Of a DNA stretch of 64,000 nt, positions 21,501 through 35,164 are shown one piece after another. The first letter of the stretch is position 1. The number at the start of each line of letters is the position of its first letter. The notes under the pieces were generated by a model that was not told where the DNA came from, searched no databases, and saw only the letters and a program-made list of their open reading frames with translations. The DNA is taken from assembly GCA_013433145.1 (NCBI GenBank), contig CM024181.1, forward strand, positions 2,170,001-2,234,000, given 5' to 3'. The position numbers and the translations under genes were made by a program. Source of the DNA: Ascaris suum (taxonomy: Eukaryota; Nematoda; Chromadorea; Rhabditida; Ascarididae).

Positions 21501-23142
21501 AAAAAAAAAGCATATCAAAAGAGAGAGACGATAAAACCTACAACGTAAACTTGATACGAAAATATTTCATAGATTTTCTAAAATATAAAGGACGCTAAAA
21601 CGAAAAAAAAAACTTGACCAACTTGAGAAAAAAAAACTTTCAAATTACAACGTTGTAAGTAATTTCGTTATCTTAGAAGAAAAAAATATTTTTCACATTC
21701 TACAACAATCTTAATATTTTGTTCATAAATAGTGGAAAATTCTGTGTTCGTTTAACTTCTAACTTTAAAAAAAATTATTACAAATATAAATATTTCATAT
21801 ACATCTCATCAAATTTTCTTTTCATATAATTTAAGAACAAAAGAAAATCAAAATGATCAAATGTGAGGCAATGCAATAGACAAAGAGAATCTATATGAAA
21901 GAAATGAAATAAGAAATAAATAGGGAATACCTCAACAATTTTAAATTTAACGACAGCATCAATGCTCGGTAGAGGTACACCGATTCGTATAGGATCATTC
22001 GAAATCGCATAAACTTCTTTACCACGAGCATTCTCTTCGATGCTCACATTGTATAATGGTGCAGTGAACTGTAATTATTCTAATATGAGCATATTAACGA
22101 AATATTATCGTTGATATCTCAATAAGTGTTTACAAAAAAATAAATCGCTAACTATCTAAAATATAATCTGAAGTGTATAATTAAATTTTAAAAAAATCTA
22201 ATATTAATTATAGAATAGATCATATATTGAAAATTAATTAGAAGATTATCAAGAATTATTTCAGTTGCTATAGAATTTAAACCTATATGAATGAAATAGT
22301 GGAAAGGAGAGAATTTTTCTAAATCGATCGTTAAGATTATCGATGAAATTTGAACTATTTATCAATTCCTTACGATTATAAAATATTGAAATAACTATTT
22401 TATTATATGAAAATTTTACCCAACTGTATTTTGCCTTTTTAAAAATTGAAAATAAAACAAACACAACCAAAAAAAAAAATTTTTTTTTTTCTTTTGGAAA
22501 CTTTTCACAATGAAACTCAATTCAATCGCCCAATAATTATCTCCGAATTGCATGAAATCAGTTTATCATTTAAACATTTTTGTAATTCCTCTCTTCTCCC
22601 TCATTCCTCCCTACCCCTTCCCCTAAAGGAAAAATATAAATATTCAAGTAAAGATAGCGAGCTAACTGAAAAAGGCAAGTCAATTGCACAGCAAAAAAAA
22701 AAAAGAAAAGAATTGATGTCTCGCAATTAAATCGCTCGCAAAGTGCAGCAATTATTGGCTTAACCGCTAAATCGTTACCTGGCTTAGTAACAATTAGTAA
22801 AGTAATATAGTAATAATAAATCAAGCTACGTCTAGGTTACGTTTATAACTTAATTAATAAATTTAGTTAAAAAATTCCGAGGTTACAGGTGGACGAATTG
22901 ATAAATTGAGCTGAAATATTGCAAATCCATAAGCGCTATCATCGGATGCTAGAGCTTATCACATCCTCTAACGATAAACTTAGATCATTAATTCAGTAAT
23001 TTTATTAAGTATGTTTAATAAATACCTGAAAATTAGTGCTGCTTTCATATAATCTTTGTGCAGAAGCCTTTCGATACTCTAGAGCATATTGCCGTCGATC
23101 GTATAATAAAAGTAATAATAATAAAATACGATAATTAGTCAT
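4323..23142 (-). CDS. cdh-4: Fat-like giant cadherin, N-terminal 1017 codons (17 exons, left end open)
   Basis: This is a large cell-surface adhesion protein; Fat family members act in planar polarity, tissue growth and cell or axon migration. Joining 17 exons with GT-AG borders gives one frame without stops: exons 23142-23026, 22068-21931, 21495-21394, 21091-20939, 20748-20476, 18682-18457, 17973-17736, 17113-16984, 15850-15742, 15306-15164, 14491-14249, 12972-12682, 7217-7015, 6595-6478, 5994-5767, 5131-5008 and 4537-4323. It has a signal peptide (residues 1-13), then about nine cadherin repeats with calcium-binding signatures such as DVNDNAP, DSNDHSP and DSNNNAP. From memory, the order and details of the repeats (first repeat with GDKQHFKAE and ILNREVK-like text, DVNENVHAPVF before repeat nine) match vertebrate FAT1 and Drosophila Fat2 over the whole length. 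Many NxS/T sequons fit an extracellular protein. EGF, laminin G and membrane parts are not in the window. The family is sure; the symbol assumes a nematode. Confidence 0.9.
5008..5131 (-). CDS. cdh-4: Fat-like cadherin exon 16
   Basis: Phase 0 in, phase 1 out, acceptor CGTTGCAG, donor TACG/GTGAGT. It encodes AMDNGHPTFSTVCTVLVELI and then DVNENVHAPVFSD. The unusual DVNEN-x-H-x-PVFSS linker occurs at the same repeat border in FAT1, which strongly supports orthology rather than just membership of the cadherin superfamily. Confidence 0.92.
5767..5994 (-). CDS. cdh-4: Fat-like cadherin exon 15
   Basis: 76 codons, phase 0 on both sides, acceptor CATAATAG, donor GAG/GTACGA. It encodes VQIPEDYPNGALVTCVAASD, ADAGENGRITYGF, TGCIFVD and LDFETRALYNLSIE, a complete repeat core with the LDFE form of the LDRE motif. 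Confidence 0.92.
6478..6595 (-). CDS. cdh-4: Fat-like cadherin exon 14
   Basis: Phase 2 in, phase 0 out, acceptor TTTTGCAG, donor AAA/GTAATC. It encodes FSVVAYDHGHPPKLTFVNVS and ELDDVNDNAPKCAEPIQK, the classic end of a repeat with a full DVNDNAP calcium linker. Confidence 0.92.
7015..7217 (-). CDS. cdh-4: Fat-like cadherin exon 13 (EC, FAT1 repeat-8 equivalent)
   Basis: Phase 0 in, phase 2 out, acceptor AATTACAG, donor ATCG/GTATGG. It encodes PFYNVRIAEDIAIGSEIL, TATDEDFGDNARIAYKLAGD and FDRETNEIYR. It joins the previous NNNAPRFDK across a 5.46-kb intron without breaking the repeat. Confidence 0.9.
8486..8523. repeat. (CT)n microsatellite
   Basis: A run of CT dinucleotides ending in CAGAGAGA, in intron 12. 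On the plus strand it looks like a polypyrimidine tract followed by CAG. Confidence 0.95.
9765..10163 (+). CDS. Unrecognised 132-codon open frame inside intron 12, antisense
   Basis: This open frame begins at GTG with an ATG two codons later (9771), directly after a CAG that could be an acceptor. The product is rich in His, Ser and Thr in the first half and hydrophobic near the end (SFHFFLRYFLFSLWNLFL). I see no known domain. The length is only modestly above what chance gives in a locally GC-richer patch, so it may well not be a gene. Confidence 0.12.
   Translation: MPMTTSTHHRTHITHFAQRSLQKVAGHLIQQAFGHFWSLAYHNRFSNYTRQACSCVANKKNTAETSQAEPIQPLATIKKSAIPSSAHWPHLRTVELLTDPSFHFFLRYFLFSLWNLFLDDNNGAHISRLIAT
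11836..11902. ncRNA. 67-nt hairpin, miRNA-precursor-like (candidate)
   Basis: The arms 11836-11849 and 11889-11902 are perfect 14-bp inverted repeats (AGAGCGAGTAAACA and its complement). A second inner stem (ACTTCA/TGAAGT) is separated from the first by a 9/2 internal loop and closed by a 16-nt loop. Size and position in an intron resemble a pre-miRNA, but the asymmetric loop is large for one. No seed family was recognised. Confidence 0.3.
12482..12526. repeat. (AAAT)n microsatellite
   Basis: Eleven or so TAAA units in a row, followed by degenerate units to about 12590. It lies in intron 12, about 150 bases from exon 12. Confidence 0.95.
12682..12972 (-). CDS. cdh-4: Fat-like cadherin exon 12 (sixth repeat present)
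   Basis: 97 codons, phase 0, acceptor ATTGCAG, donor AAG/GTTATT. It encodes VIVRLTASDTDRGYAGILRF, FFEIDAHNGELRV, a His/Asp-rich insertion (LHDLVHHDIVHNVDSDTIVH) where LDRE is normally found, then ITVCDMGEP and DSNNNAPRF. The two cysteines around CDMGEPVKC may form a local disulfide. Confidence 0.9.
14249..14491 (-). CDS. cdh-4: Fat-like cadherin exon 11 (end EC5 joined to start of next repeat)
   Basis: Phase 0 on both sides, 81 codons, acceptor TTTTTGAG (weak), donor TCG/GTAGGT. It holds SSWRLRIRAIDGGWPYPRSS, close to the fifth repeat of FAT1 (YTLRIRASDWG), then a 25-residue bridge, NENTPKF and MIRVNEDADIGS, which fits the start of the FAT1 seventh repeat. One whole repeat seems to be missing within this exon. 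Confidence 0.85.
15164..15306 (-). CDS. cdh-4: Fat-like cadherin exon 10 (EC5)
   Basis: Phase 1 in, phase 0 out, acceptor TGATTTAG, donor GAT/GTAAGT (strong). It encodes ALSRKFPMGKTIVRVDALDS followed by DIGENGDVHY, which are canonical EC strands. Its first 24 nt also read as a cadherin start in the +1 frame, which raises a question about an indel. Confidence 0.8.
15742..15850 (-). CDS. cdh-4: Fat-like cadherin exon 9 (end EC4, start EC5)
   Basis: Phase 0 in, phase 1 out, acceptor TTTAAAG, donor ATCG/GTGAGA (strong). It carries VEISILDSNDHSPVF, a perfect calcium linker, then AAKWARGEPI. The stretch from the F of the linker to the next PxG is three residues longer than in the usual repeat; see the finding on exon 10. 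Confidence 0.85.
16009..16492 (+). mobile_element. GC-rich block with TATA box and poly(A) signal, possible old LTR or nested transcription unit
   Basis: This block stands out from its AT-rich surroundings in intron 8 of the Fat-like gene. In plus orientation it has a textbook TATA box (TATAAAAGGGG at 16077-16087), an open frame with a strong donor (16275), and an AATAAA at 16459-16464 before ending near TTATTTACAACA. Promoter and poly(A) signal about 380 bases apart fit an LTR, but I found no matching TG start and no clear target-site duplication. A nested antisense gene is the other reading. Confidence 0.3.
16039..16274 (+). CDS. Open frame with strong donor, antisense in intron 8 (unknown protein)
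   Basis: ATG at 16039 opens a 78-codon frame that reads like protein (balanced residues, no low complexity; central part MVVEVREENGDSVEFAASDY). It is cut by a consensus donor TGC/GTAAGT at 16275 in phase 2, just before a stop. The TATA box lies inside the frame, so a transcript made from it would use the later ATG at 16144. I recognise no family. It may be coding exon, LTR sequence or chance. Confidence 0.25.
16984..17113 (-). CDS. cdh-4: Fat-like cadherin exon 8 (EC4)
   Basis: Phase 2 in, phase 0 out, acceptor CTTACAG, donor AAG/GTTTGT. It encodes YSIVADDNATLPFKIDEKSG and then RIRVTKWLNHERNKSF, i.e. the central Y-x-I, FKID and SG-x-I strands of a cadherin repeat. The LDRE motif is replaced by LNHERN. 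Confidence 0.85.
17736..17973 (-). CDS. cdh-4: Fat-like cadherin exon 7 (end EC3, start EC4)
   Basis: Phase 1 in, phase 2 out. It encodes GYRLWNESILRIRAQ, then HISVNESVPVGFVVGKL, a normal repeat start. The donor GAG/GTTATT is weak. It was chosen because the frame runs into a stop about 15 nt later, and because only this border gives RRLR-YSIVADD with the next exon. A GTAAAC site further 5' would break the frame. Confidence 0.8.
18457..18682 (-). CDS. cdh-4: Fat-like cadherin exon 6 (EC3, degenerate)
   Basis: Codons 262-336 plus one base (phase 1 out), acceptor TTTATAG, donor CCAG/GTAAAT. The repeat is divergent but keeps AIVRVDDI, SQAFRL and a final SIPG. It matches the divergent third repeat of FAT1, where VTVDD and FPGSKEY occupy the same places. 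Without its neighbours this exon would be hard to classify. Confidence 0.85.
20029..20084. repeat. Inverted repeat, 12-bp arms with one mismatch
   Basis: CAGTGGTCACTA at 20029-20040 and its near complement TAATGACCACTG at 20073-20084 enclose 32 bases. It lies in intron 5 of the Fat-like gene. No function is suggested. Confidence 0.5.
20476..20748 (-). CDS. cdh-4: Fat-like cadherin exon 5 (EC2)
   Basis: Codons 171-261, phase 0, acceptor GTTTCAG, donor GCG/GTAAGA. It carries VEASDADVGLNGQIYYSI, PLSGWI (a variant of the TG-x-I motif) and the LLAEDR strand. The repeat ends in an unusual acidic loop (DEDPESEQ) with no normal DxNDN linker. FAT1 also has a degenerate linker (ANE) at this place. Confidence 0.9.
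20939..21091 (-). CDS. cdh-4: Fat-like cadherin exon 4 (end of EC1, start of EC2)
   Basis: Codons 120-170, phase 0, acceptor TTTGCAG, donor CAG/GTAAGG. DRYEFLVKA is followed by the inter-repeat calcium motif SDQNDARPIF and then EYRAQISDQ, the first strand of the second repeat. Confidence 0.9.
21394..21495 (-). CDS. cdh-4: Fat-like cadherin exon 3 (EC1)
   Basis: Codons 86-119, phase 0 on both sides, acceptor TTTTACAG, donor AAG/GTATAC. It encodes GDKQHFKAEARNVGDFVFLR and then an ILNRELK segment. This block (GD-x6-FKAE, GDF-x-FLRIR, ILNRE-x-K) is diagnostic for the first repeat of Fat cadherins. Confidence 0.9.
21931..22068 (-). CDS. cdh-4: Fat-like cadherin exon 2 (start of EC1)
   Basis: Codons 40-85, phase 0 on both sides (acceptor ATTACAG, donor GTATTC). 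It opens with FTAPLYNVSIEENARGKE, the typical Fat-family first-repeat opening (compare FTH-x-x-YNV-T-x-x-EN in FAT1), and ends FKIVE, which continues into GDKQHFKAE of the next exon. Confidence 0.9.
23026..23142 (-). CDS. cdh-4: Fat-like cadherin exon 1: start codon and signal peptide
   Basis: These 39 codons begin MTNYRI followed by seven leucines, a classic secretion signal. The exon ends at CAG before GTATTT and is in phase 0. An in-frame TAG lies about 36 nt upstream of the ATG, so this is the first possible start in the frame. The mature N-terminal segment YDRRQYALEYRKAS is short and basic and precedes the first cadherin repeat. Confidence 0.8.
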
Positions 23143-23420
23143 AGATGGATATTTGGCCAAATGGCCAAAAGTCTAGATAAGTGTTGACTAGAACTAATTC
23201 GACAAGGATGTTAGTGCTTATTCTACTCATGAAAACGAGTAGAGCGGCAATTTATTTGCACTCATTCGCCGGGATAGTGGTCGCCGAATGGTGGGTGAAT
23301 CGACGAAGTGAGTGATGCTGGAAGGCGTTCCGACTGTCGACTAACGTCGTCCTACTCGTTTAGCCCGTGCAATGTCGTCTCTTGGCTTTGCTTATGAACG
23401 AACGCCTTACAGCAGAGAAA
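23143..23420 (-). promoter_or_regulatory. GC-richer 5' flank of the Fat-like gene (probable 5'UTR/promoter zone)
   Basis: Directly upstream of the start codon on the minus strand lies about 280 nt that is clearly richer in G+C than its surroundings. It includes a small hairpin (CTACTC/GAGTAG near 23234-23253) and a TTGGCCAAA palindrome near 23155. No TATA box or trans-splice acceptor was obvious. The role is inferred only from position. Confidence 0.3.
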
Positions 23421-26400
23421 CCGCTGCAAAAAAGAAAAAACGATACCATCAAACGCTAACATTGAATGCAACCATGAGGCATATTAACGTCACTATTTAT
23501 CGCCGAACGAATACGTCACTCATAATTTTCGCCATTACAAATCAACAATATATTATTACTAGTAGATATTATTAAACATAAGTTGGGAAATATTCCCCAA
23601 AGAAAACTTTTTTTAACGGTGCTTCCAAGCGGATAGAGAGGAGGATGTGATGGGGAAGGGGGGAGGTCGAAACAACAATATGGCAGGCAGGAAAAACCCA
23701 AAAAATTGTAATTCTCCGAATGTATCAGAACAAATTGCTTTTGAAGTAGCCAGAGCGATGCACCCAAATATCTAAAATATTATACTGTCTAAAAATTACT
23801 ACATTTCTATACTTCTCTAACTATCTTTTTGACAGCGTTAGGAAATGAATTCCCTCCACGCCCCCTCCCCCATCCTGCACTCCTCGTTTACTGTGAGCTA
23901 ATTAAAAAATCATTGACAACTTTTGAGAATATCAGCAGTTGTATCATTCCAATGGCGCATAATAGTCACATAACAGAGTTTCAAGTGACCTTGGGAATTC
24001 TAAGAGTTAAAGGTTTGTCGCCTTTTTTGGATTCCTTTTAAGGCACCCCTTTGTACATCTGATCTTAACCCCCCCCCCCCTTTCAAAAACATTGAACAAG
24101 GACTTGAATTTCCGCGTGAACAAGCTTATCAACGAATGTTTGTTTCGTTCACCTCCTCTGAAAGGCTTGATTCATTGTGAATGAACTTGAATGGCGGAAA
24201 AGAAAAAGCAAAAAAAAAGGAGGAAAGCGCTCAACAAACGCATTAGCGACAGTCTCAACAAGCAGAATTAAGGGCCAGAAAAAAAAAGAATATGATGTTT
24301 TCATTGATGGTGATGCAATCGCAGAAGAATAAATATATTTATGAAGTGACTGATCCCACATCTCATGTATAGTACCACAGAAATTTAGTATACGACCACA
24401 TACCTTTTTTTAAGCAATTAAAAAATCCCTGTAAAAGAATATTCCACCCTTCTCTTCCCTCTGAAACGAATTGTTTCGATTAGAAAAAGATAGAAACGTT
24501 ATCGAGGCAACGATCAGAGAATTTCCCACCACATTCCATTAATAACGGAACATGAATAGCGCCTGAGGCGATGGTGCAACAAGAAAACTACACCGCATTA
24601 ATGTATAAAACCACATTAATTCACGATGCTTGTAGAACGTAATAGGAAAGAAATCGTTGTTCGCATAATTAAAAGCTATTTGTCTCCGACTTCATCATTT
24701 GCAGTGAAGATTTTTCGACGACATAAACAGTGCTATGACATATGCGCTATTCAATGCAGGTAAACTGATGGTAATAATCGGGACATTTGCGCCATAAACG
24801 AGATATCACAAACTTTTGATAACGAGTGACGTCTCGAGGTTGAAATATACCTATACTGCAATTTTTTTTTGCATAGGCTGTACTTTATGTCGATAAAGGT
24901 GTACTATCGCTAACGTATATAACATACAGTTTATCACAATGAAGTACAAAACTTGCTTTGTACAAACTCTATTGCTTGTAGAGATATCCCCAACTAAAAA
25001 GCTACAAAAAACAATTCCTCCTCGACTTATACTCTTTTATACGGTTCATTTCGAAAGGTCGCAACTTGGCATGATGCTATATGTGATCAATATTGTTGAG
25101 TTAAATATCTATTAACTGTATAAGTTACTCGAATATCTACCCGAGTACGAACTAAAAAAAACAGTTTAAATAATTACGAGAGATATGATAACAATAAAAT
25201 CGCTGATTGCAACGGACAACAGAAGTAAAGATATTCGGAAGTTATAAATTTCTTCGTCAATATAGGCAAAAGAGGCGGAAAGCAATTTTTAAAAAAAATG
25301 TACCCTAACAATGAAATCATCACAAATAACTACAACTCAGGTAAGTGAAGAGATCCTCAATGACAGTTCGTTACCTATTTATTACGTTAAAGAGAATTAA
25401 CTATCGGAATAGTTCAGGCATGACGAAATATATTACAAAAGCAGTGGTGTACCAATAGGTAGGAGAGAAAGATAAAAGTGGTGGAGATTTTTTTTTTACA
25501 GCAATAAATCGTTCCGTTTTTCCATATTTGACTTAATGTGAAGAAATAACCTCGAATTAAATTCATATTTTACTTGGGTGTTCTTTTTTTTTTAATTAAG
25601 GCAGTGCCGAAAACAGATTCATTTCAGAGCGATTCGGCGACATTGTTGATATGGAATGCAAATAAGCGGAGAAAAACAGTTCGGTCTTCTTAAAGGATGC
25701 TCTGTTGCTCGACGAAGCGATGCGACTCTTTATCCATCTTTCCACTCCCCCCCCCCCCTTCCCCAGCCCTTCACCCTTCCAAATTCCCCCCCCCCCCACC
25801 TCTTCCGCATCCAAATCCCCCTCCTCTTTCAAACTCCTCTACTTCTTACCTCCCCCGTTCAAGCAAAACTCATTGATGAATATCGAAAACTCTCTCGAAA
25901 TTATTTTCTTCACTAGAAGGAAGGAAAGCGCATAATAGTGTGGATGAAAAAAAAAGAAAGAGCCGAAATGGCGCTAAGCAAAGACAAATGGCTAAGTCAC
26001 ATATGGATGCAAAACCGACCCGGTTGCGTAACATCTCAAGATGAGTGCCAATTGGCCAGAAACGATACTCAAAAAAAGATCACAGCCTATAGGCAGTTGA
26101 TCGATCCCCTCAAAAAAAAAGAGGATCTCCAAACGGGACCCACATTTATTATGGCACTCATAAATTATAAAATGGTGGCGGCTAAAATCGCCAACGCAAA
26201 ATCATCTCTCTATCGACCACGGAAATGCGTCGTAGAAGCAAAAAAAAAAAACCAACAGAATCTTCTAATACGCTCATTCGACAATATTTCAAAGTGAATG
26301 AAGCCGACCAACTATAACTGCACGTTATCGTTAATTATATCACGTTTATCGCCTGAAATATTATACCGCCTGAAATATTTGGATGTAGAACATTTTTGAA

Positions 26401-27555
26401 GATAAAGACACAATGAAAGGATCTGGAAAAAAAAAGAAATGAATGATAATACGCCTCGTGTCACATGCTGTGAAAATTTTTGAGGCGCAAATGTCGCGAC
26501 ATGACCGCCGACTACTTCTTTCCTTTAGGTAAATACTCGGCTTCTTTTACAGTAAAAACTCGCTCGGAATGATGAAATATGCAGTGATAGAGGAGGAATA
26601 TTATAAATGCAGAGTGATATTTAGCCAAATAAGAGAAAACACTTCAAAGCCGGGCAAAATCCTCTGGGGCACTCGAACTGAAGATCCTTATGTATCGAGA
26701 TTGCGCAGTTGAGATTGATGATATTAAAATACAATTGCATTTCCATATAAGCTTAATATTAAAGAGTCTCCGGGTGAGCATCATCCACGTATTATTCAAA
26801 AATGTGATACTTTCAGGTGCTCGTTCACCTCATAGGTGCTGCTTAAATTTCAGGTCATAACCTAAGTCATTCGCAACCACGGGAACGAGAAGAAACTTGC
26901 ACAAGCGCAGGCATGTCAAATTGAAATATGAACGTCTCTAACTCCAATGCAACAATAGACGACTGGAACAGAATTCGAACCGGAAACCTTTTTATAAGCA
27001 AGCGGAAATCAGTCACCCTTTGGCAATCATTCAAAGTGACCTCATCCAGTGAGAAGCCTATCTATGCCACTCGTACATACACACAATAGCAAATCATCAA
27101 TCGCACTAAAGAATATCAATAATCAACGAATAGGAAACACCATTATAATTGAGCTTCATAAAAGAACCGCATCTGCAAATGTTAGAAAAAAAACGAATAA
27201 ATATGAAAAAACAATATGCAAATTAATTCATAAAATATGAGAAAAATAGCCGAAACCTAGACGGAAATAAATAACATTAAAAGAACACCACGATTATTCG
27301 CATTTCACAAAGAAAGATTTCACTTTTGATACTTGAGGCTCACTTTCTTGAGACATCTTGCCCGTAATAGAAGTCTATACTCCTCATATGGTATAGCACA
27401 GATGTAGATAACTATAATTACGGTCACACTATGGTCAGACATCAAAAGAATCAACGCATAGAATAAAAAGCCTAACAAAACCATTGCACCTGCATCAACA
27501 ATGACCACATATTGTATAGGGGTCACCGAAATGTCCTGTCTAATATTGTTCTCTT

Positions 27556-27590
<35 letters not shown>

Positions 27591-28879
27591 CAGAAGCCAC
27601 ATGAGCACACGACGCTTATACTATGAGTGAAAACTGAAAAATCTTGATGATACATCCAATATTATAACCTCTCTCCCTCATCCAACCGCCTTCCTCATCT
27701 CCCCAATAAAAGCTCCACGAAGTTTTTTTTCTGCTCGAATTTTCTGTGGACTGGAATTTGTTGTCAATGAATCCAGCTCGAGTGCAAAATTTCATGCGTC
27801 GTTATTCCTCAATTACCCCTTCTTCATGAAGCCGCTAAGGACGGTTGAGTATTGAAGCTTATTTCGCTGTATAGAAACACTCCCCCCCCCCCCCCCCTTT
27901 CCCGTTCAAGGAATCTTTATATACAGAAGGCAATCATGAGATAGTGGAACTGAAATGAAATAAAGTGTGATATAAAAATTAGATTTTTTTAAAAAATGCA
28001 TCAAATCTTTATATTCACAACGAAATCACAAATCGTTGAAAGCAAATTTACTATGAAAATAATTTCTTCCTTTCTAATAAGAAATATTTTATCGATATCG
28101 TCGAAAACAAATAAATATTATCGATCATTATTTAATTTATCAATCCGAATAAACAATAGTAACAATACTACTGCCAATAATTACTTCAATATTAATGCAA
28201 TAATCTTGTAAATATTTCAACAACATTAATATTGGTGGTACTTAAGTCTACTATATCATCAGTATTAGTTACAAAATGAAATGAAAACCCTCTCGATAGC
28301 TATTAATGATTGATTAACGACTATCACACAACGAACAGTAAACTGGCTTGGACTGCTCAAAAAAAAAACCTCACCTCCTAGAAGTGATACTCTTTTCCAT
28401 CACATTGGAGTGGATCTGCCAATCAGAAATTCAGGATTGATCGCAAAAAAAAAACTCTTTTTGAACGAAAACTGATTGATTTATTGATTAATGCAACAAA
28501 AAAGGTTCTATTAGCATAGTGCGTTTAGCATTGGCTACTGTATTGTCGAAATCGACTACGATATATGCACCGTATCATAATTATATTAACGTTTTTTAAT
28601 GAAAAAAATCGATGAATAAGAAAAAAAAGTGAAAATTTTTCAAAACAACGAATATTAGTAAAAAAAAATTTTTGCGGAAATTTGAAACTAAAAAAAGAAA
28701 AAATTGATCAGGTTCATGATGAGTGTGATGAGAAGAGAGCAGCGTTGTGATTCAATAGATCCCTTACACTAATCAATATAAACATATAAGCAATATTCAT
28801 TAATACTTAATTCTTACTGTTTTCGGAAATGAGTAATAAAGTCAATGCAGTCTTAAATTATCTCAACTTTATTTTATTG

Positions 28880-28881
<2 letters not shown>
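23421..28881. other. Intergenic, no established gene
   Basis: AT-rich sequence with poly-C runs (around 24069, 25747, 25786 and 27883), a CT microsatellite (27551-27588), two tRNA B-box-like sites on the minus strand (26671-26684 and 26971-26983) and a Lys-rich open frame of 118 codons on the plus strand (25944-26297) without any recognisable domain. Confidence 0.5.
27551..27588. repeat. (CT)n microsatellite
   Basis: CTTTCTTT followed by an uninterrupted run of CT units ending in GG. Confidence 0.95.

Positions 28882-28969
<88 letters not shown>
28882..28969. repeat. (TA)n microsatellite, 88 bp
   Basis: Uninterrupted TA dinucleotides. Such tracts can extrude as cruciforms and often collapse in assemblies, so the true length may differ. 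Confidence 0.97.
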
Positions 28970-33912
<4,943 letters not shown>

Positions 33913-35064
33913 ATAATGCTACACTTCACATCTAACGTCAGAAATACTGACGACGATGGCAATCAATGAGTAAATGCTTTCGCCCTCAAATGCATCTGAG
34001 GCAAGTAAAGAAAAATGATCGATGCAAATAAATAGTGCAGAAACTTGTTCTGAAATATTGAAAAGCAATAGGAAAAAGGAATCGTTCTTGTTCATGTCAG
34101 TAAATCATCGCTTTAGCAACTGGGAAATACCACAGTGACATGAACAACCTTGAAATTTGCAGCGTTCACAATTCTTTATCAATTACCGTAATCTATCTTT
34201 CATAAGCCCTTTCTGCTATAAACCTCCTTGAAAATATGCCAATTTTGAAAATATATGAACAATATTAGTCAATTCGTTTCTAGACCAGTAATTTTTATTA
34301 GATTGCTGTGACAGTTGTACAGTATTTCAGGATTTAGTGATATCGAAATATTCATCAGCAAATTCCCCGTAAGTAAAAAAAAAAGCATTTCGCACTTTAT
34401 TTACGCATCACAAGTGGCGATCAAATTTACAACCAGTGATAGTACAAGGCGCAAATGCAACATTCATAAAAGATCGCTAGATGAGATACGCACCATACAA
34501 GCGATTCACTCAATATACGAGCGAAATTTCCTCCTCCCCTCCCAAAAAAAAAAGTGCGAAGCAAAAGATTCATCGTTGGCGTCTAAAGGTCGAAGAATTC
34601 ACAACAATCCTCTCATGCAGAAATTTATGTATGGAATCTAACAGCAAAAAGGACATCGGTATGACGCTTTGAGAGTGGAAAAAAAAACTACAAACAAAAA
34701 TGCGCATATTTTTATTGATCAATTTATGTTGGGAAAATGGCGACTGAAGATATAAACATTAAAAGAATCGATTGGAAATGAATAACGGAAATTGATTTCA
34801 ATAAATAAGTGACGAATTATTTATGCAATTCCTAATATTTAAAAAAAAAATTGCTTCAAATTATTTGCATGAAAAAACGTTTGAAGTTTTGAAAAAATAA
34901 AATTCAACATTAAACGAAGACAGAAAACATTTATTCTAAGTGTTTTGCTAAAAGCTTTCAAGAAATAGACATTAGAGTACGCACGCGCCATTGAGTACCA
35001 ATTATCGTTCTCTTTAGAAAACGAAAAATACAATAAACGTGGGAAATAAGATGAAAGGCCAGTT
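33913..35064. other. Intergenic, nothing recognised
   Basis: AT-rich sequence. A 108-codon open frame on the plus strand (34315-34641) has no domain, no splice support and a composition expected of non-coding DNA. Confidence 0.5.
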
Positions 35065-35118
35065 ATACCAGTTATATACTCAAAAATTTATTTTTAGGTT
35101 GAGGTATATAACTGGTAT
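35065..35118. repeat. Inverted repeat hairpin, 15-bp perfect stem
   Basis: Arms 35065-35079 and 35104-35118 are exact complements (core TACCAGTTATATAC), with a 24-nt loop. Related words (GGATGTATACAA at about 35119 and 35163, TATATAACTGG/TATATAACTAG) recur just to the right. Confidence 0.6.
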
Positions 35119-35164
35119 TGGATGTATACAATTGGTATATAACTAGAATATATAATGAAACTGG

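Noticed and set aside
25944..26297. 118-codon Lys-rich frame on the plus strand
   Set aside because: No domain, no splice or promoter support, several A-runs; a frame of this length is expected about once by chance in DNA of this composition and size.
26950..27045. Functional tRNA gene on the minus strand
   Set aside because: A B box is present, but the T stem and acceptor stem do not pair and no proper D arm is found.
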